From Paraburkholderia sp. D15 (GTDB lineage: Bacteria > Pseudomonadota > Gammaproteobacteria > Burkholderiales > Burkholderiaceae), in NCBI RefSeq assembly GCF_029910215.1, contig NZ_CP110395.1, positions 2,418,001 to 2,482,000 of the forward strand: 64,000 nucleotides of DNA, written 5' to 3'. Shown here piece by piece: positions 17,050 to 24,938 of this stretch. The first letter of the stretch is position 1. Each line of letters starts with the position of its first letter. The translations under genes and the position numbers were made by a program. The notes under the pieces are model-generated. The model made no database searches, was not told where the DNA came from, and saw only the letters and a list, made by a program, of their open reading frames with translations.

Positions 17050-19595
17050 CAGCTCCCCTTGTATTCGGCCGCGCTTGCCGGCGACAACGTCGCGGGCTTG
17101 CGATTCGCCGCCGGCGGCGCCGACTTCGAACCGTTCGAGCCGCCGTTCGACGAACTACCCGACGCCCCACCCGACGATTTGTTGACCGGCGCGCCATCCA
17201 GCGAGATCGCCGCCTTCGGCTGCTGCTTGACGCCCGGCGGCGGCGCCGTCGGCGCCTGCCTAACCTGGGCGAGCAGTTGCGCGCACGGCAGCGGCTTGTT
17301 GTTGCTCGGCGCGAGCAGCGGAATCAGCGCCGCGAACGGATTGATCAAGCCGAGCCCGACCGCCGCGCCGCCGCGCAACGCGAGCGCCGCCGCATTCACG
17401 CCGACGTGCGGATCCTTGAACGTGCCCTTCACGTACAGCGGCGAGCGCAGCGAGAAGACCCGGAAGCCCTTCGTATGCGGATGCACGCCGAGGTCCATGG
17501 ATTCGTCGCGCAGATTCACGTTGCCGTCGATGTCGATCACCGCGTCGTCGGTATCGAGCGCGAAGACGCGCGAATCGAGCACGCCGTTGGTCGCGACGAA
17601 ATCGGCGGCCGCGCAGTTGATCTTCACGTCGCGCTGGCCGAACAGTTTTTCGTACACGACGTTCGCGACGTTCAGCCCGGCCGCTTCCATCAGCAGCCGG
17701 CTGACCGTGCCGTCGGTGACGAGCGCCTTCACCTCGCCGTTCGATGTCGCCGCCAGGGCCGCGGGCGAATTGCCGGTCGCCGTCAACGCGGCGTCGCCGT
17801 TGATTTCGCCGAGCGCGTTCTGCATCGTCTTGAAGTTCGGGAACAGTTGCTTGAGCTTCAGATGCCGCGCCGACGTCGAGAAGCGTCCCTTCAGCGGCGT
17901 CGTGCTGCCGTCCAGATGAATGTTCGATGCGAGCGAGCCGCCGGCCACGCCGAATTTCAACGGCTCGAGCGACAGCACGCCGTCGGTCATGATCACGTGC
18001 GTGTAGAGATCCGTGATCGGCAGATCGGCGTTCTTGACGATGCGACGGCCGGTGAACTTCACGTCGGCGTCGATCGCCTTCCAGCGGTCGGTGCGGAACT
18101 CCTCGACCGGCAGCACCTTGCTGGACGGCTGCGCGGTCGCATCGCCGCGCTTCGCCTTGCTCGCGTTCGAATCGGCGCCGATCACCGGCGCGAGATCGGA
18201 GAATTGCAGCAGATGCGACACCAGTTCGCCCTGCAGCAACGGCCGCGGTTCACGCGCGGTATAGGTCAACGAACCGTTCAGATCGCTGCCGCCCACCCGG
18301 CCTGTAAAATTTTCATACTTGAAAACGTTGCCGCTGGATTTGAACTGACCGACCAGCCGCCCTTCGGTCGCGTACGGCGGCGTGTCCGGCAACGTGACGC
18401 CCGTCAGCGCGTAGAGCCGCGCCATGCTATTGCCTTGCAGCCAGAGGCGCAGATCGACCGCCGCCAGATGCGCGGGGTCGGTGATCGTGCCGACGAGACC
18501 CACGTGCAGGTCGCCGGCCTTCACGTCGGCCTGCACCGGGAACGGACGGTCCGCGTCCTGCAGCGCGAGTACGCCGCCGACCTTGCCGCTGCCCGATACC
18601 GGCGTCTTGTTGTACGTGCCCTTGATGGTCCAGCCGATCGCATACGGCGGAATCTCACGTTTCGCGGTACCGGCGTTGGCCATGGTCCCGCTCCCACCCT
18701 CGGCGGCGCTTGCGCCGGAAGCCGATGCCATGGTCGATGCCGTCGAGCCCGAGACGGCGCCGCTCGCGCCCTCGCTGGCTCCGCCCGCGATCAGCGCGCC
18801 CGATGCGCCCGTGGCCGGCGTCACGCCCGACGCATTGATATCCGTCGCCGACGCACCCAACGCGGCCGCCGCCGACGCCGCCGCGGCTTCCGACGCCGCC
18901 TGCGCATTCGCCTGCGCGGTCAGCTTGCTGGCGCCCGCGCGGCCCACCGCCTCCGCCGACGCCTTACGCGATGCCTCTTCCTGCTGCTTCATCGCCTCGC
19001 CGATCGGAATCGGCTGGCCGAGCGTATCGACGACCATCTGCAGTTCGACCTTCTTCTGCTGATCGGACAGCGCGATGTTGCCCTTCGAGAACGCAATGTC
19101 GTGCAGATCGAGCTTCCATTCGGACGGTCCGCTCGACGACGCCAGCTTGAACGTCCAGTTGTCGCGTCCGTCGAGCAGACGCTCCAGATCGACGGAAGGG
19201 TTCACGAGATTGATGGCCGGGATCACGATGTCGTGCGCGAGCAGCGGCAGGACTTTCACTTCGAAGTCGATTTCGTCGAGCGTGGCGAATTGCGGGCGTT
19301 GGGTCCAGTCCGGGTTGCCCACCGTGATGTTGGCCGCCGAGAAGCGCGGCCAGGGCACCCAGGCGCGCCAGCCGGTTTCGCCCACCGGATGCCGCCAGCC
19401 GACCTTCAGATCGCCGTTGATCGCGAACGGCCGGCCGATCGCCTGCGTGACCTTGTCGTCGATGTACGGCCGGGCGCGGTTCCAGTCGAACGTCAGTATG
19501 AAGATGACCAGCGCGGCAATCAGAATGACGATGATCGCCAGGAGCCACGCGATGATTTTTCCGATCCGCCGTCCGACTGTGCTCGACCCTGCCAT
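17049..19595 (-). CDS. AsmA-family protein
   Basis: An 848-residue inner-membrane-anchored periplasmic protein of the AsmA/TamB-related group, implicated in phospholipid transport to the outer membrane. One N-terminal transmembrane helix (IIAWLLAIIVILIAALVIFI) is followed by FDWNRARPYIDDKVTQAIGR, the usual AsmA start, and later the AsmA C-terminal signature region (ALTATGNSPAALAATSNGEV; GTVSRLLMEAAGLNVANVVY). Between about residues 215 and 310 lies an Ala/Ser/Gly-rich low-complexity insertion. GGAG 7 bases before ATG at 19595 sets the start, eight codons inside the longest frame. The end is Ser/Gly/Lys-rich. Confidence 0.85.
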   Translation of the reverse strand: MAGSSTVGRRIGKIIAWLLAIIVILIAALVIFILTFDWNRARPYIDDKVTQAIGRPFAINGDLKVGWRHPVGETGWRAWVPWPRFSAANITVGNPDWTQRPQFATLDEIDFEVKVLPLLAHDIVIPAINLVNPSVDLERLLDGRDNWTFKLASSSGPSEWKLDLHDIAFSKGNIALSDQQKKVELQMVVDTLGQPIPIGEAMKQQEEASRKASAEAVGRAGASKLTAQANAQAASEAAAASAAAALGASATDINASGVTPATGASGALIAGGASEGASGAVSGSTASTMASASGASAAEGGSGTMANAGTAKREIPPYAIGWTIKGTYNKTPVSGSGKVGGVLALQDADRPFPVQADVKAGDLHVGLVGTITDPAHLAAVDLRLWLQGNSMARLYALTGVTLPDTPPYATEGRLVGQFKSSGNVFKYENFTGRVGGSDLNGSLTYTAREPRPLLQGELVSHLLQFSDLAPVIGADSNASKAKRGDATAQPSSKVLPVEEFRTDRWKAIDADVKFTGRRIVKNADLPITDLYTHVIMTDGVLSLEPLKFGVAGGSLASNIHLDGSTTPLKGRFSTSARHLKLKQLFPNFKTMQNALGEINGDAALTATGNSPAALAATSNGEVKALVTDGTVSRLLMEAAGLNVANVVYEKLFGQRDVKINCAAADFVATNGVLDSRVFALDTDDAVIDIDGNVNLRDESMDLGVHPHTKGFRVFSLRSPLYVKGTFKDPHVGVNAAALALRGGAAVGLGLINPFAALIPLLAPSNNKPLPCAQLLAQVRQAPTAPPPGVKQQPKAAISLDGAPVNKSSGGASGSSSNGGSNGSKSAPPAANRKPATLSPASAAEYKGS

Positions 19596-19838
19596 TGATA
19601 AGCTCCGCTTTAGTGCCACGTTGCGTACCGGTCAGCACGTATCGTGCCCAGATGCCGGTCGATGCGGCGTGGTCACGTGGCGGCTTTATCATGCGGTACG
19701 AAGCGGCGCCGATGTGGTTCGGCAGCGTCTTTGAAGCGGCCTCGATGCGCGGATGTTGAGCGGCGTCATGAGACCGCCGGCGTATCGCCCCGGACAACAC
19801 AACTAAAGACCATTTCCCCCCATCCCTACCAAGCACCC

Positions 19839-20612
19839 ATGACCGACGTTCCCCTCGTCCTCGCCGACGGCATCGTCCGCCGCGACAAGCCCGGTGGCCA
19901 GACGCTGCTGCAGCCGACCCGCTTCGAGCTGCACGCGGGCCAGCGCGTCGCGGTCACCGGGCCGTCCGGCTCCGGCAAGAGCGTGTTCCTGCGCGCGCTC
20001 GCGCTGCTCGATCCGCTCGATGCAGGACGCATCTTGTGGCACGGCAAGCCGATCGAACGCAGCGCGATTCCGCGATACCGGCGCCACGTCGCGTATCTGC
20101 GTCAACGGCCCGCGCTCCTCGACGGCAGCGTCGAAGACAATCTGCGCTATCCGTTCGAATTGCGCGCGTATCGCGACGTGCGCTTCGATCGCGAGCGCGC
20201 GGCGCGGCTCGCCGTTCAGGCCGGACGTGGCGCCGATTTTCTCGACAAACGCGCCAGCGAACTGTCCGGCGGCGAAGCGCAGATCACCGCGTTGATTCGC
20301 GTGCTGCAACTCGCGCCCGAGGTCTTGCTGCTGGATGAACCGACCGCGTCGCTCGACCCGGAGTCGTCGCATGCGATCGAGGGATTGGTGCGCGCGTGGT
20401 TCGATGCCGAACCGGGCCGTCACGCGTCGATGTGGGTGTCGCACGATCCGGCGCAGGCCGCGCGCATGAGCGAGCGTCGCCTGACGATGCGCGCCGGCGT
20501 GCTCGACGAAGGCGTGACCGGTCTTCAGACACGCACCGGCATGCAGACACGAGAAACGCGGCAGAACATCACTCAAGTCCCATCGCAACCCAACCACGAG
20601 CCACGTCCATGA
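19839..20612 (+). CDS. fetA: ABC transporter ATPase, FetA/YbbL-like
   Basis: A 257-residue ABC ATPase with Walker A GPSGSGKSVFLRAL, signature ELSGGEAQITALIR and Walker B EVLLLDEPTASLDPES. Its gene ends in an ATGA overlap with a UPF0014/FetB-type permease, which identifies the pair with E. coli FetAB, an exporter implicated in iron homeostasis and oxidative-stress resistance. The start at 19839 (MTDVPLVLADG) matches the family; the upstream open frame is longer but implausible. The C-terminal 25 residues are Thr/Arg-rich. The substrate is inferred only from the family. Confidence 0.8.
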   Translation: MTDVPLVLADGIVRRDKPGGQTLLQPTRFELHAGQRVAVTGPSGSGKSVFLRALALLDPLDAGRILWHGKPIERSAIPRYRRHVAYLRQRPALLDGSVEDNLRYPFELRAYRDVRFDRERAARLAVQAGRGADFLDKRASELSGGEAQITALIRVLQLAPEVLLLDEPTASLDPESSHAIEGLVRAWFDAEPGRHASMWVSHDPAQAARMSERRLTMRAGVLDEGVTGLQTRTGMQTRETRQNITQVPSQPNHEPRP

Positions 20613-21415
20613 CCCTGCAAAACCTGAGTCTCTGGGACGTGGCGATCGCCGCGCTGCTGATCGTCGTGAACGGCGCAATCTCGGTCGCGCTGAAGCTCGA
20701 TCTCGAACGCCAGCTCGCGTGGGCCGCGGTGCGCACCGTCGTGCAGTTGCTCGCGATCGGCTACGTGCTCGGCTGGGTGTTCCACTACGACCGCTGGTAC
20801 GTCGTGCTGCCGCTGATGATCGTGATGACGCTGATCGCCGGATTCGCCGGCGCGCAACGCGGCACCTTCGGCTACGCCGGACAGCGCGCGGACAGCGTGA
20901 TGTCGATCTGGGTCAGTTCGTGGCTGGTGGGCGCGGTCGGGCTGTTCGTCGTGATCCGCATTCATCCGTGGTACGAGCCGCAATACGCGATTCCGATTCT
21001 CGGGATGATCCTCGGCAATACGCTGACCGGCGTGTCGCTCGGCATCGAACGGATGACGGAGGAATTGACCGCGCGGCGCGATCGCGTCGACATGGCGCTC
21101 GCGCTCGGCGCGACGCGTTGGGAGGCGGCACAGGCGCCGGCTCGCCAGGCGGTGCGCGCGGGCATGATGCCGACGCTCAATCAGATGGCGGTGGTCGGCG
21201 TGGTGAGTTTGCCCGGCATGATGACCGGCCAGGTGCTGGCCGGGCAGTCGCCGTTGCAGGCCGTGCGCTATCAGATCGTGATCATGTTTCTGATCGCCGC
21301 GTCGTCAGCGTTGGGGACCGTGGGCGCGGTGCTGCTCACCTACCGGCGGCTGTTCTCGGCGGAGCACCGCTTTCTGGCCGGGCGGCTGGTGGAGCGTGCG
21401 GCAGCGAGACGCTGA
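20609..21415 (+). CDS. fetB: ABC transporter permease, FetB/UPF0014-like
   Basis: A polytopic inner-membrane protein of 268 residues, the family length. About six or seven hydrophobic segments are seen, among them VAIAALLIVVNGAISVAL and AVRTVVQLLAIGYVLGWVF. Conserved UPF0014 stretches are ILGMILGNTLTGVSLGIERM and MNQM-like NQMAVVGVVSLPGMMTGQVL, which includes the cytoplasmic loop near the ATPase. Its ATG overlaps the stop of the ATPase gene (ATGA), so the two are translated together. It probably exports a metal ion, by analogy with FetB. Confidence 0.83.
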   Translation: MTLQNLSLWDVAIAALLIVVNGAISVALKLDLERQLAWAAVRTVVQLLAIGYVLGWVFHYDRWYVVLPLMIVMTLIAGFAGAQRGTFGYAGQRADSVMSIWVSSWLVGAVGLFVVIRIHPWYEPQYAIPILGMILGNTLTGVSLGIERMTEELTARRDRVDMALALGATRWEAAQAPARQAVRAGMMPTLNQMAVVGVVSLPGMMTGQVLAGQSPLQAVRYQIVIMFLIAASSALGTVGAVLLTYRRLFSAEHRFLAGRLVERAAARR

Positions 21416-21434
21416 AACGCTGAAACGCTGAGAC
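21411..21434. repeat. 8-bp tandem repeat at the fetB stop
   Basis: ACGCTGA recurs three times in a row with an 8-base period (AACGCTGA), spanning the fetB stop codon. It is a short slippage-type repeat. Confidence 0.7.
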
Positions 21435-21498
21435 CTTGATGCAGTGACATGCCGTGGCCTCACCGGCCGGCCGCCGCGCGCCGCGCGCACCGCGCCGG

Positions 21499-22047
21499 TC
21501 AACGCTTCGCGGTGATCGCCACTTCCGTGCCGTCGCTCAGCGTCAGCGTCTTCGTGCTGCCGTTGACCGGCATCGTGAAACGCAGAATCTGGCTGACGGT
21601 GACGTCGTTCGGACACTTGAGCGTTTTGCCGTTGGCCGTCACCGTCTTCACGCCGTGCGGCGTCTGCGCCTGAAAGCTCAACTGCACGCTCGCCGTGCCA
21701 TCGGCAGCGACGACCGGGGCGAAACGGATCTGCGTCTGGCGGATCATCGCGCCGTTGGTGTCGATGGGCAGCGACGCATAGTTCGGGCACGCGTCGGTCG
21801 CGGCGACCGCGCCGCCCGGCGGCACGGTTTTCCACGTGAAGTCGTCGGATTCGCCGGAGCGGATCGTGCGGGTTTCCTGGGCGTTGCCGAACTGCTTCGA
21901 CGTGACGCGCACGGTGTAGCGGATCGGACCGTCGAGTGCGGATTGGGATGTGACCGTGATCGGCGTGGCGGCGTGCGCGGCCGGCACGAGCGCGCAGGCG
22001 AGAGTAGCGACAACGGACACGGCGGAGAGTTTGAAGCTGGAGCTCAT
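21499..22047 (-). CDS. Secreted protein of unknown function
   Basis: A 182-residue protein with a clear Sec signal peptide (VSVVATLACALVPAAHA, cleavage after AHA near residue 27). The mature part is beta-rich with many Thr/Val residues (ITVTSQSALDGPIRYTVRVT; RQTQIRFAPVVAADGTASVQ) and two cysteines (in DACPNYASL and LKCPNDVTV) that could form a disulphide in the periplasm. GAGGTGACAGT precedes the ATG. No enzymatic motif is visible, and I do not recognise the family with certainty. It is flanked by the FetAB-like genes and the dehydrogenase, in a separate transcription unit. Confidence 0.75.
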   Translation of the reverse strand: MSSSFKLSAVSVVATLACALVPAAHAATPITVTSQSALDGPIRYTVRVTSKQFGNAQETRTIRSGESDDFTWKTVPPGGAVAATDACPNYASLPIDTNGAMIRQTQIRFAPVVAADGTASVQLSFQAQTPHGVKTVTANGKTLKCPNDVTVSQILRFTMPVNGSTKTLTLSDGTEVAITAKR

Positions 22048-22296
22048 ACTGTCACCTCGTTGTTGTGCCGCTGCGCGCCCGCTTCGGCGCTACTGCCCGC
22101 TAATGCCGCTATTGCCGCCCATGCCTCCTGGTACCGGCACGGCACGCGATTGAAACCGCGTAGCGGAGCGTGTCGATCCATCAAGGCCAGGCGGGCCGCG
22201 AGACGCGCAACTGTTCCAGGCATGATGCCTTGCCAGTCTAACGCCAAGCGGCCCCGCGCGGGCTTCACGCGAATCGGGTGTTAACCCGCTTGCGTT

Positions 22297-23313
22297 TTAG
22301 AAACCCGTCAGCACCAGTTTGCCGATCGCGCGCCCTCCTTCGAGCAGCCGATGCGCGCGGCGCAGATTTTCCGCATTGATCGTGCCGAGATCCTCGCCGA
22401 CGGTGGTGCGCAATTCGCCCGCGTCGATGAGTCGCGCGACCTCGGTCAACAGCTTGTGCTGTTCGATCATGTCGGGCGTGCCGAACATCGAGCGGGTGAA
22501 CATGAACTCCCAATGGAACGCGCCGCTTTTCGCCTTCAACAATTCCACCGGCAGCGGCTTGCCGTTCTCGACGATCGTGCTGATGCCGCCCTGCGGTTTG
22601 AGCACCTGCGCGGCGACCGGGAAATTCTTGTCGGTGTCGTTGAAGATCAGCACGTAGTCCACCTCGTCGATGCCGATCTCCTTCAGTTGCGCGGCGACAT
22701 CGCCGAAATGGTCGATGACGTGATCCGCCCCCAGATCCTTCGCCCACTTCGCCGATTCGGGACGCGACGCGGTCGCGATCACCTTCAGCTTCGCCAGCTT
22801 TTTGGCGAGTTGAATACCGATCGAGCCGACCCCGCCCACACCGCCGAAAATCAGCACCGAGCGGTCTTCATGCGCGCCTTGCGGCGATACGCCGAGGCGG
22901 TCGAACAACGCTTCCCACGCGGTGATCGCGGTCAGCGGCAGCGCGGCCGCGTGCGTGAAATCCAGCGATGCCGGCTTGTGCCCGACGATCCGCTCGTCGA
23001 CCAGATGGAACTCGCTATTGGCGCCCGGACGCGTAATGCTGCCCGCATAGAAAACCGGATCGCCGACCTTGAACAGCGTCACCTCCGGTCCGACTGCGAC
23101 GACCGTGCCCGCGGCATCCCAGCCGAGAATGCGCGGCGCCTGCTCCACGGTGTCCTTCGGGGCGCGCACCTTGTAGTCGACCGGGTTGACCGAGATGGCT
23201 TCGACCTTCACCAGCAGATCGCGGCCGGTGGCTTCGGGTTTGGGGATATCGACATCGACCAGGGCTTCGGCGTGATCGATCGGCAGGTAACGGTAGAGTC
23301 CGACAGCTTTCAT
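22297..23313 (-). CDS. Zinc-type alcohol dehydrogenase / quinone oxidoreductase family
   Basis: A 338-residue medium-chain dehydrogenase/reductase. The catalytic fold begins GLYRYLPIDHAEALVDVDIP, with VNPVDYKVRAP and LGWDAAGTVVAVG, and the nucleotide-binding motif is VLIFGGVGGVGSIGIQLAKK. The cysteine/histidine set for structural zinc is missing, as in NADPH:quinone oxidoreductase-like members. AGGAG lies 8 bases before the ATG. It is divergent from a LysR regulator with 159 bases between, the usual layout of a locally regulated reductase. The substrate, possibly a quinone or enone, is unknown. Confidence 0.85.
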   Translation of the reverse strand: MKAVGLYRYLPIDHAEALVDVDIPKPEATGRDLLVKVEAISVNPVDYKVRAPKDTVEQAPRILGWDAAGTVVAVGPEVTLFKVGDPVFYAGSITRPGANSEFHLVDERIVGHKPASLDFTHAAALPLTAITAWEALFDRLGVSPQGAHEDRSVLIFGGVGGVGSIGIQLAKKLAKLKVIATASRPESAKWAKDLGADHVIDHFGDVAAQLKEIGIDEVDYVLIFNDTDKNFPVAAQVLKPQGGISTIVENGKPLPVELLKAKSGAFHWEFMFTRSMFGTPDMIEQHKLLTEVARLIDAGELRTTVGEDLGTINAENLRRAHRLLEGGRAIGKLVLTGF

Positions 23314-23472
23314 GAATGTGCTCCTGTGCGTTTTTCAGGTGATCCGGATGAAGGAGAGGATCGGCGGCGACGGCTGGTAACGTCCGTCGATCCCACTGGC
23401 GTCATCCTATGACGGTTCTTATTCGCGTAAAACCGTCATAATGGCTGAAACATCTTTTTGAATTTCAGAATA
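23314..23472. promoter_or_regulatory. Divergent control region, dehydrogenase/LysR
   Basis: A 159-base region between the two starts. It includes ATGACGG-TTCTTATTCGCG-TAAAACCGTCAT (about 23409-23440), where ATGACGGTT and AACCGTCAT form an inverted repeat with a 14-base centre. This is a good candidate for the LysR-regulator binding site and lies close to the regulator start, as expected for autoregulation. Confidence 0.6.
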
Positions 23473-24468
23473 ATGGCGCGCTCCCGATCCGCTGCTTCGA
23501 CCCATTCGTCCCCCGACGCTCCGCGCGCCGCTTCCCGGGAGCGTGAGCGTGGGCGGGACCGGGAACGGCTCGATCTGCTCGACGTCGCGCTGTTCGTGCG
23601 CGCCGCACTGCTCGCGAACGTGTCGGCGGCCGGCCGCGAATTCGGGCTCTCGGCGGCGGTGGCCAGTTCGCGTATCGCGCAACTGGAAAAACTGCTCGGC
23701 GCCCGCCTGCTGCACCGGACCACCCGCCGCATCAGCCTCACGCAGGACGGTGAAGTCTTCATGACGCGCGCCGAGACGCTGCTCGACGCCGCCGACGCGG
23801 CCCGCGCGGCGGTGGGCTGCGGGCAGGCGGCGCCGCAAGGCCGCTTGCGGGTGTCGATGCCGTCGTCGTTCGGCCGACAGCACGTGTCGCCGGTCATCAG
23901 CGAGTTTCTGCGGCGCCATCCCGGCGTCAGCGTCGACCTGCGGTTGACCGATCAACTGGTCGATCTGGTCGATGCGGGCATCGACGTGGCGATCCGGGTC
24001 GGCGTGCTGAAAGACTCGTCGCTGGTCGCGCGGCGGCTCGCGGTGAATCGCCGCGTGCTGTGCGCGTCGCCGGCCTATCTGGCGGAACGCGGCACGCCGC
24101 GCCATCCGTCGGAGCTGACGGAGCATGAATGCATCATCCTGTCGGATCAGCGCGACTGGGGGTTCGTCACCCCCACCGGGCCCATCGACGTGCGCGTGCG
24201 CGGCCGGCTCGTCACCGATAACGGCGAAGTGATCCGCGATGCATTGCTCGACGGTTTCGGCATCGCGCTCAAATCGACGTGGGACGTCGCGCCGTATCTG
24301 CGCAGCGGCGCGCTGGTCAGCGTGCTCGATTCGTATCCGCTCGCCGAAACCGTCGCGATCTGGGCGGTGTATCCGAGCCGCGCGTTCGTGCCGCCGAAGA
24401 CGCTCGCATTCATCGACTTTCTCGCCGCGCATTTCGGCGATCCGCCGTATTGGGATGAGGTGGAGTGA
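23473..24468 (+). CDS. LysR-family transcriptional regulator
   Basis: A 331-residue regulator. After a disordered Ser/Arg/Glu-rich start (about 35 residues) comes the winged helix: LLDVALFVRAALLANVSAAG, FGLSAAVASSRIAQLEKLLG and LLHRTTRRISLTQDGE. The effector domain follows (GRLRVSMPSSFGRQHVSPVI, then VDLRLTDQLVDLVDAGIDVA), typical of the CrgA-like LysR group. The ATG at 23473 lacks a good ribosome binding site; a TTG five codons upstream is an alternative. It probably controls the divergent dehydrogenase. Confidence 0.88.
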   Translation: MARSRSAASTHSSPDAPRAASRERERGRDRERLDLLDVALFVRAALLANVSAAGREFGLSAAVASSRIAQLEKLLGARLLHRTTRRISLTQDGEVFMTRAETLLDAADAARAAVGCGQAAPQGRLRVSMPSSFGRQHVSPVISEFLRRHPGVSVDLRLTDQLVDLVDAGIDVAIRVGVLKDSSLVARRLAVNRRVLCASPAYLAERGTPRHPSELTEHECIILSDQRDWGFVTPTGPIDVRVRGRLVTDNGEVIRDALLDGFGIALKSTWDVAPYLRSGALVSVLDSYPLAETVAIWAVYPSRAFVPPKTLAFIDFLAAHFGDPPYWDEVE

Positions 24469-24483
24469 GGCGCGGCCTCATGC

Positions 24484-24567
24484 GCGCTGTCTCTCGCGCT
24501 GTCTCTCGCGTTGCCTCACGCATTTCATCACGCATTTCATCACGCGTCGCCTCACGCTTTTGCTCAC
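24484..24567. repeat. Degenerate 12-bp tandem repeat, seven units
   Basis: Seven consecutive 12-base units fill the gap after the LysR gene: GCGCTGTCTCTC twice, GCGTTGCCTCAC, GCATTTCATCAC twice, GCGTCGCCTCAC and GCTTTTGCTCAC. The constant parts are the leading GC and the trailing pyrimidine/A pattern. The last unit overlaps the stop of the small hydrophilic gene on the minus strand. Confidence 0.85.
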
Positions 24568-24887
24568 GCCTTGCCGCCGCCCCCGCCGTCTTTGTCGTCG
24601 GAGTTGACGTCCGTGTGCGCGTCGTTCTGGGTTTTCTGCTGATACTCGTCGCCGCCGCGGCGGTCGGTGTCCTTCAGGCCGCGCTCGAGGTCGCGATGCG
24701 CCTGCTTGCCGACGTGGCGCGGGCCACCTTCGTGCTGCGACTCCGGGCTCTGATCGGCTTCATGCGGCAACGGCGCGGACGCCTCCTGCATCGGACGGGC
24801 ATGCTTGCCGGCGTGCGGATCGGGCTGCTTGCCGTCGTCCGGTGCGTCGTCCGATGCGCCGTCCGACGATTGGGTTGAGGTTTTCAT
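24564..24887 (-). CDS. Small hydrophilic protein downstream of ligD
   Basis: A 107-residue, strongly charged and probably disordered protein, rich in Asp, His, Gln, Gly and Ser (SDGASDDAPDDGKQPDPHAG; HEADQSPESQHEGGPRHVG). It lacks a signal peptide and hydrophobic segments. AAGGAG 7 bases before the ATG is a strong ribosome binding site, which argues that it is real. It follows ligD by 51 bases on the same strand, so it may share the Ku/LigD transcript. It resembles small stress-type hydrophilic proteins only in composition; no function can be assigned. Confidence 0.7.
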   Translation of the reverse strand: MKTSTQSSDGASDDAPDDGKQPDPHAGKHARPMQEASAPLPHEADQSPESQHEGGPRHVGKQAHRDLERGLKDTDRRGGDEYQQKTQNDAHTDVNSDDKDGGGGGKA

Positions 24888-24938
24888 CTTCGACTCCTTG
24901 CTGGGTTGGTCGAGCGGAATGGAACGACCGGAACGCGC

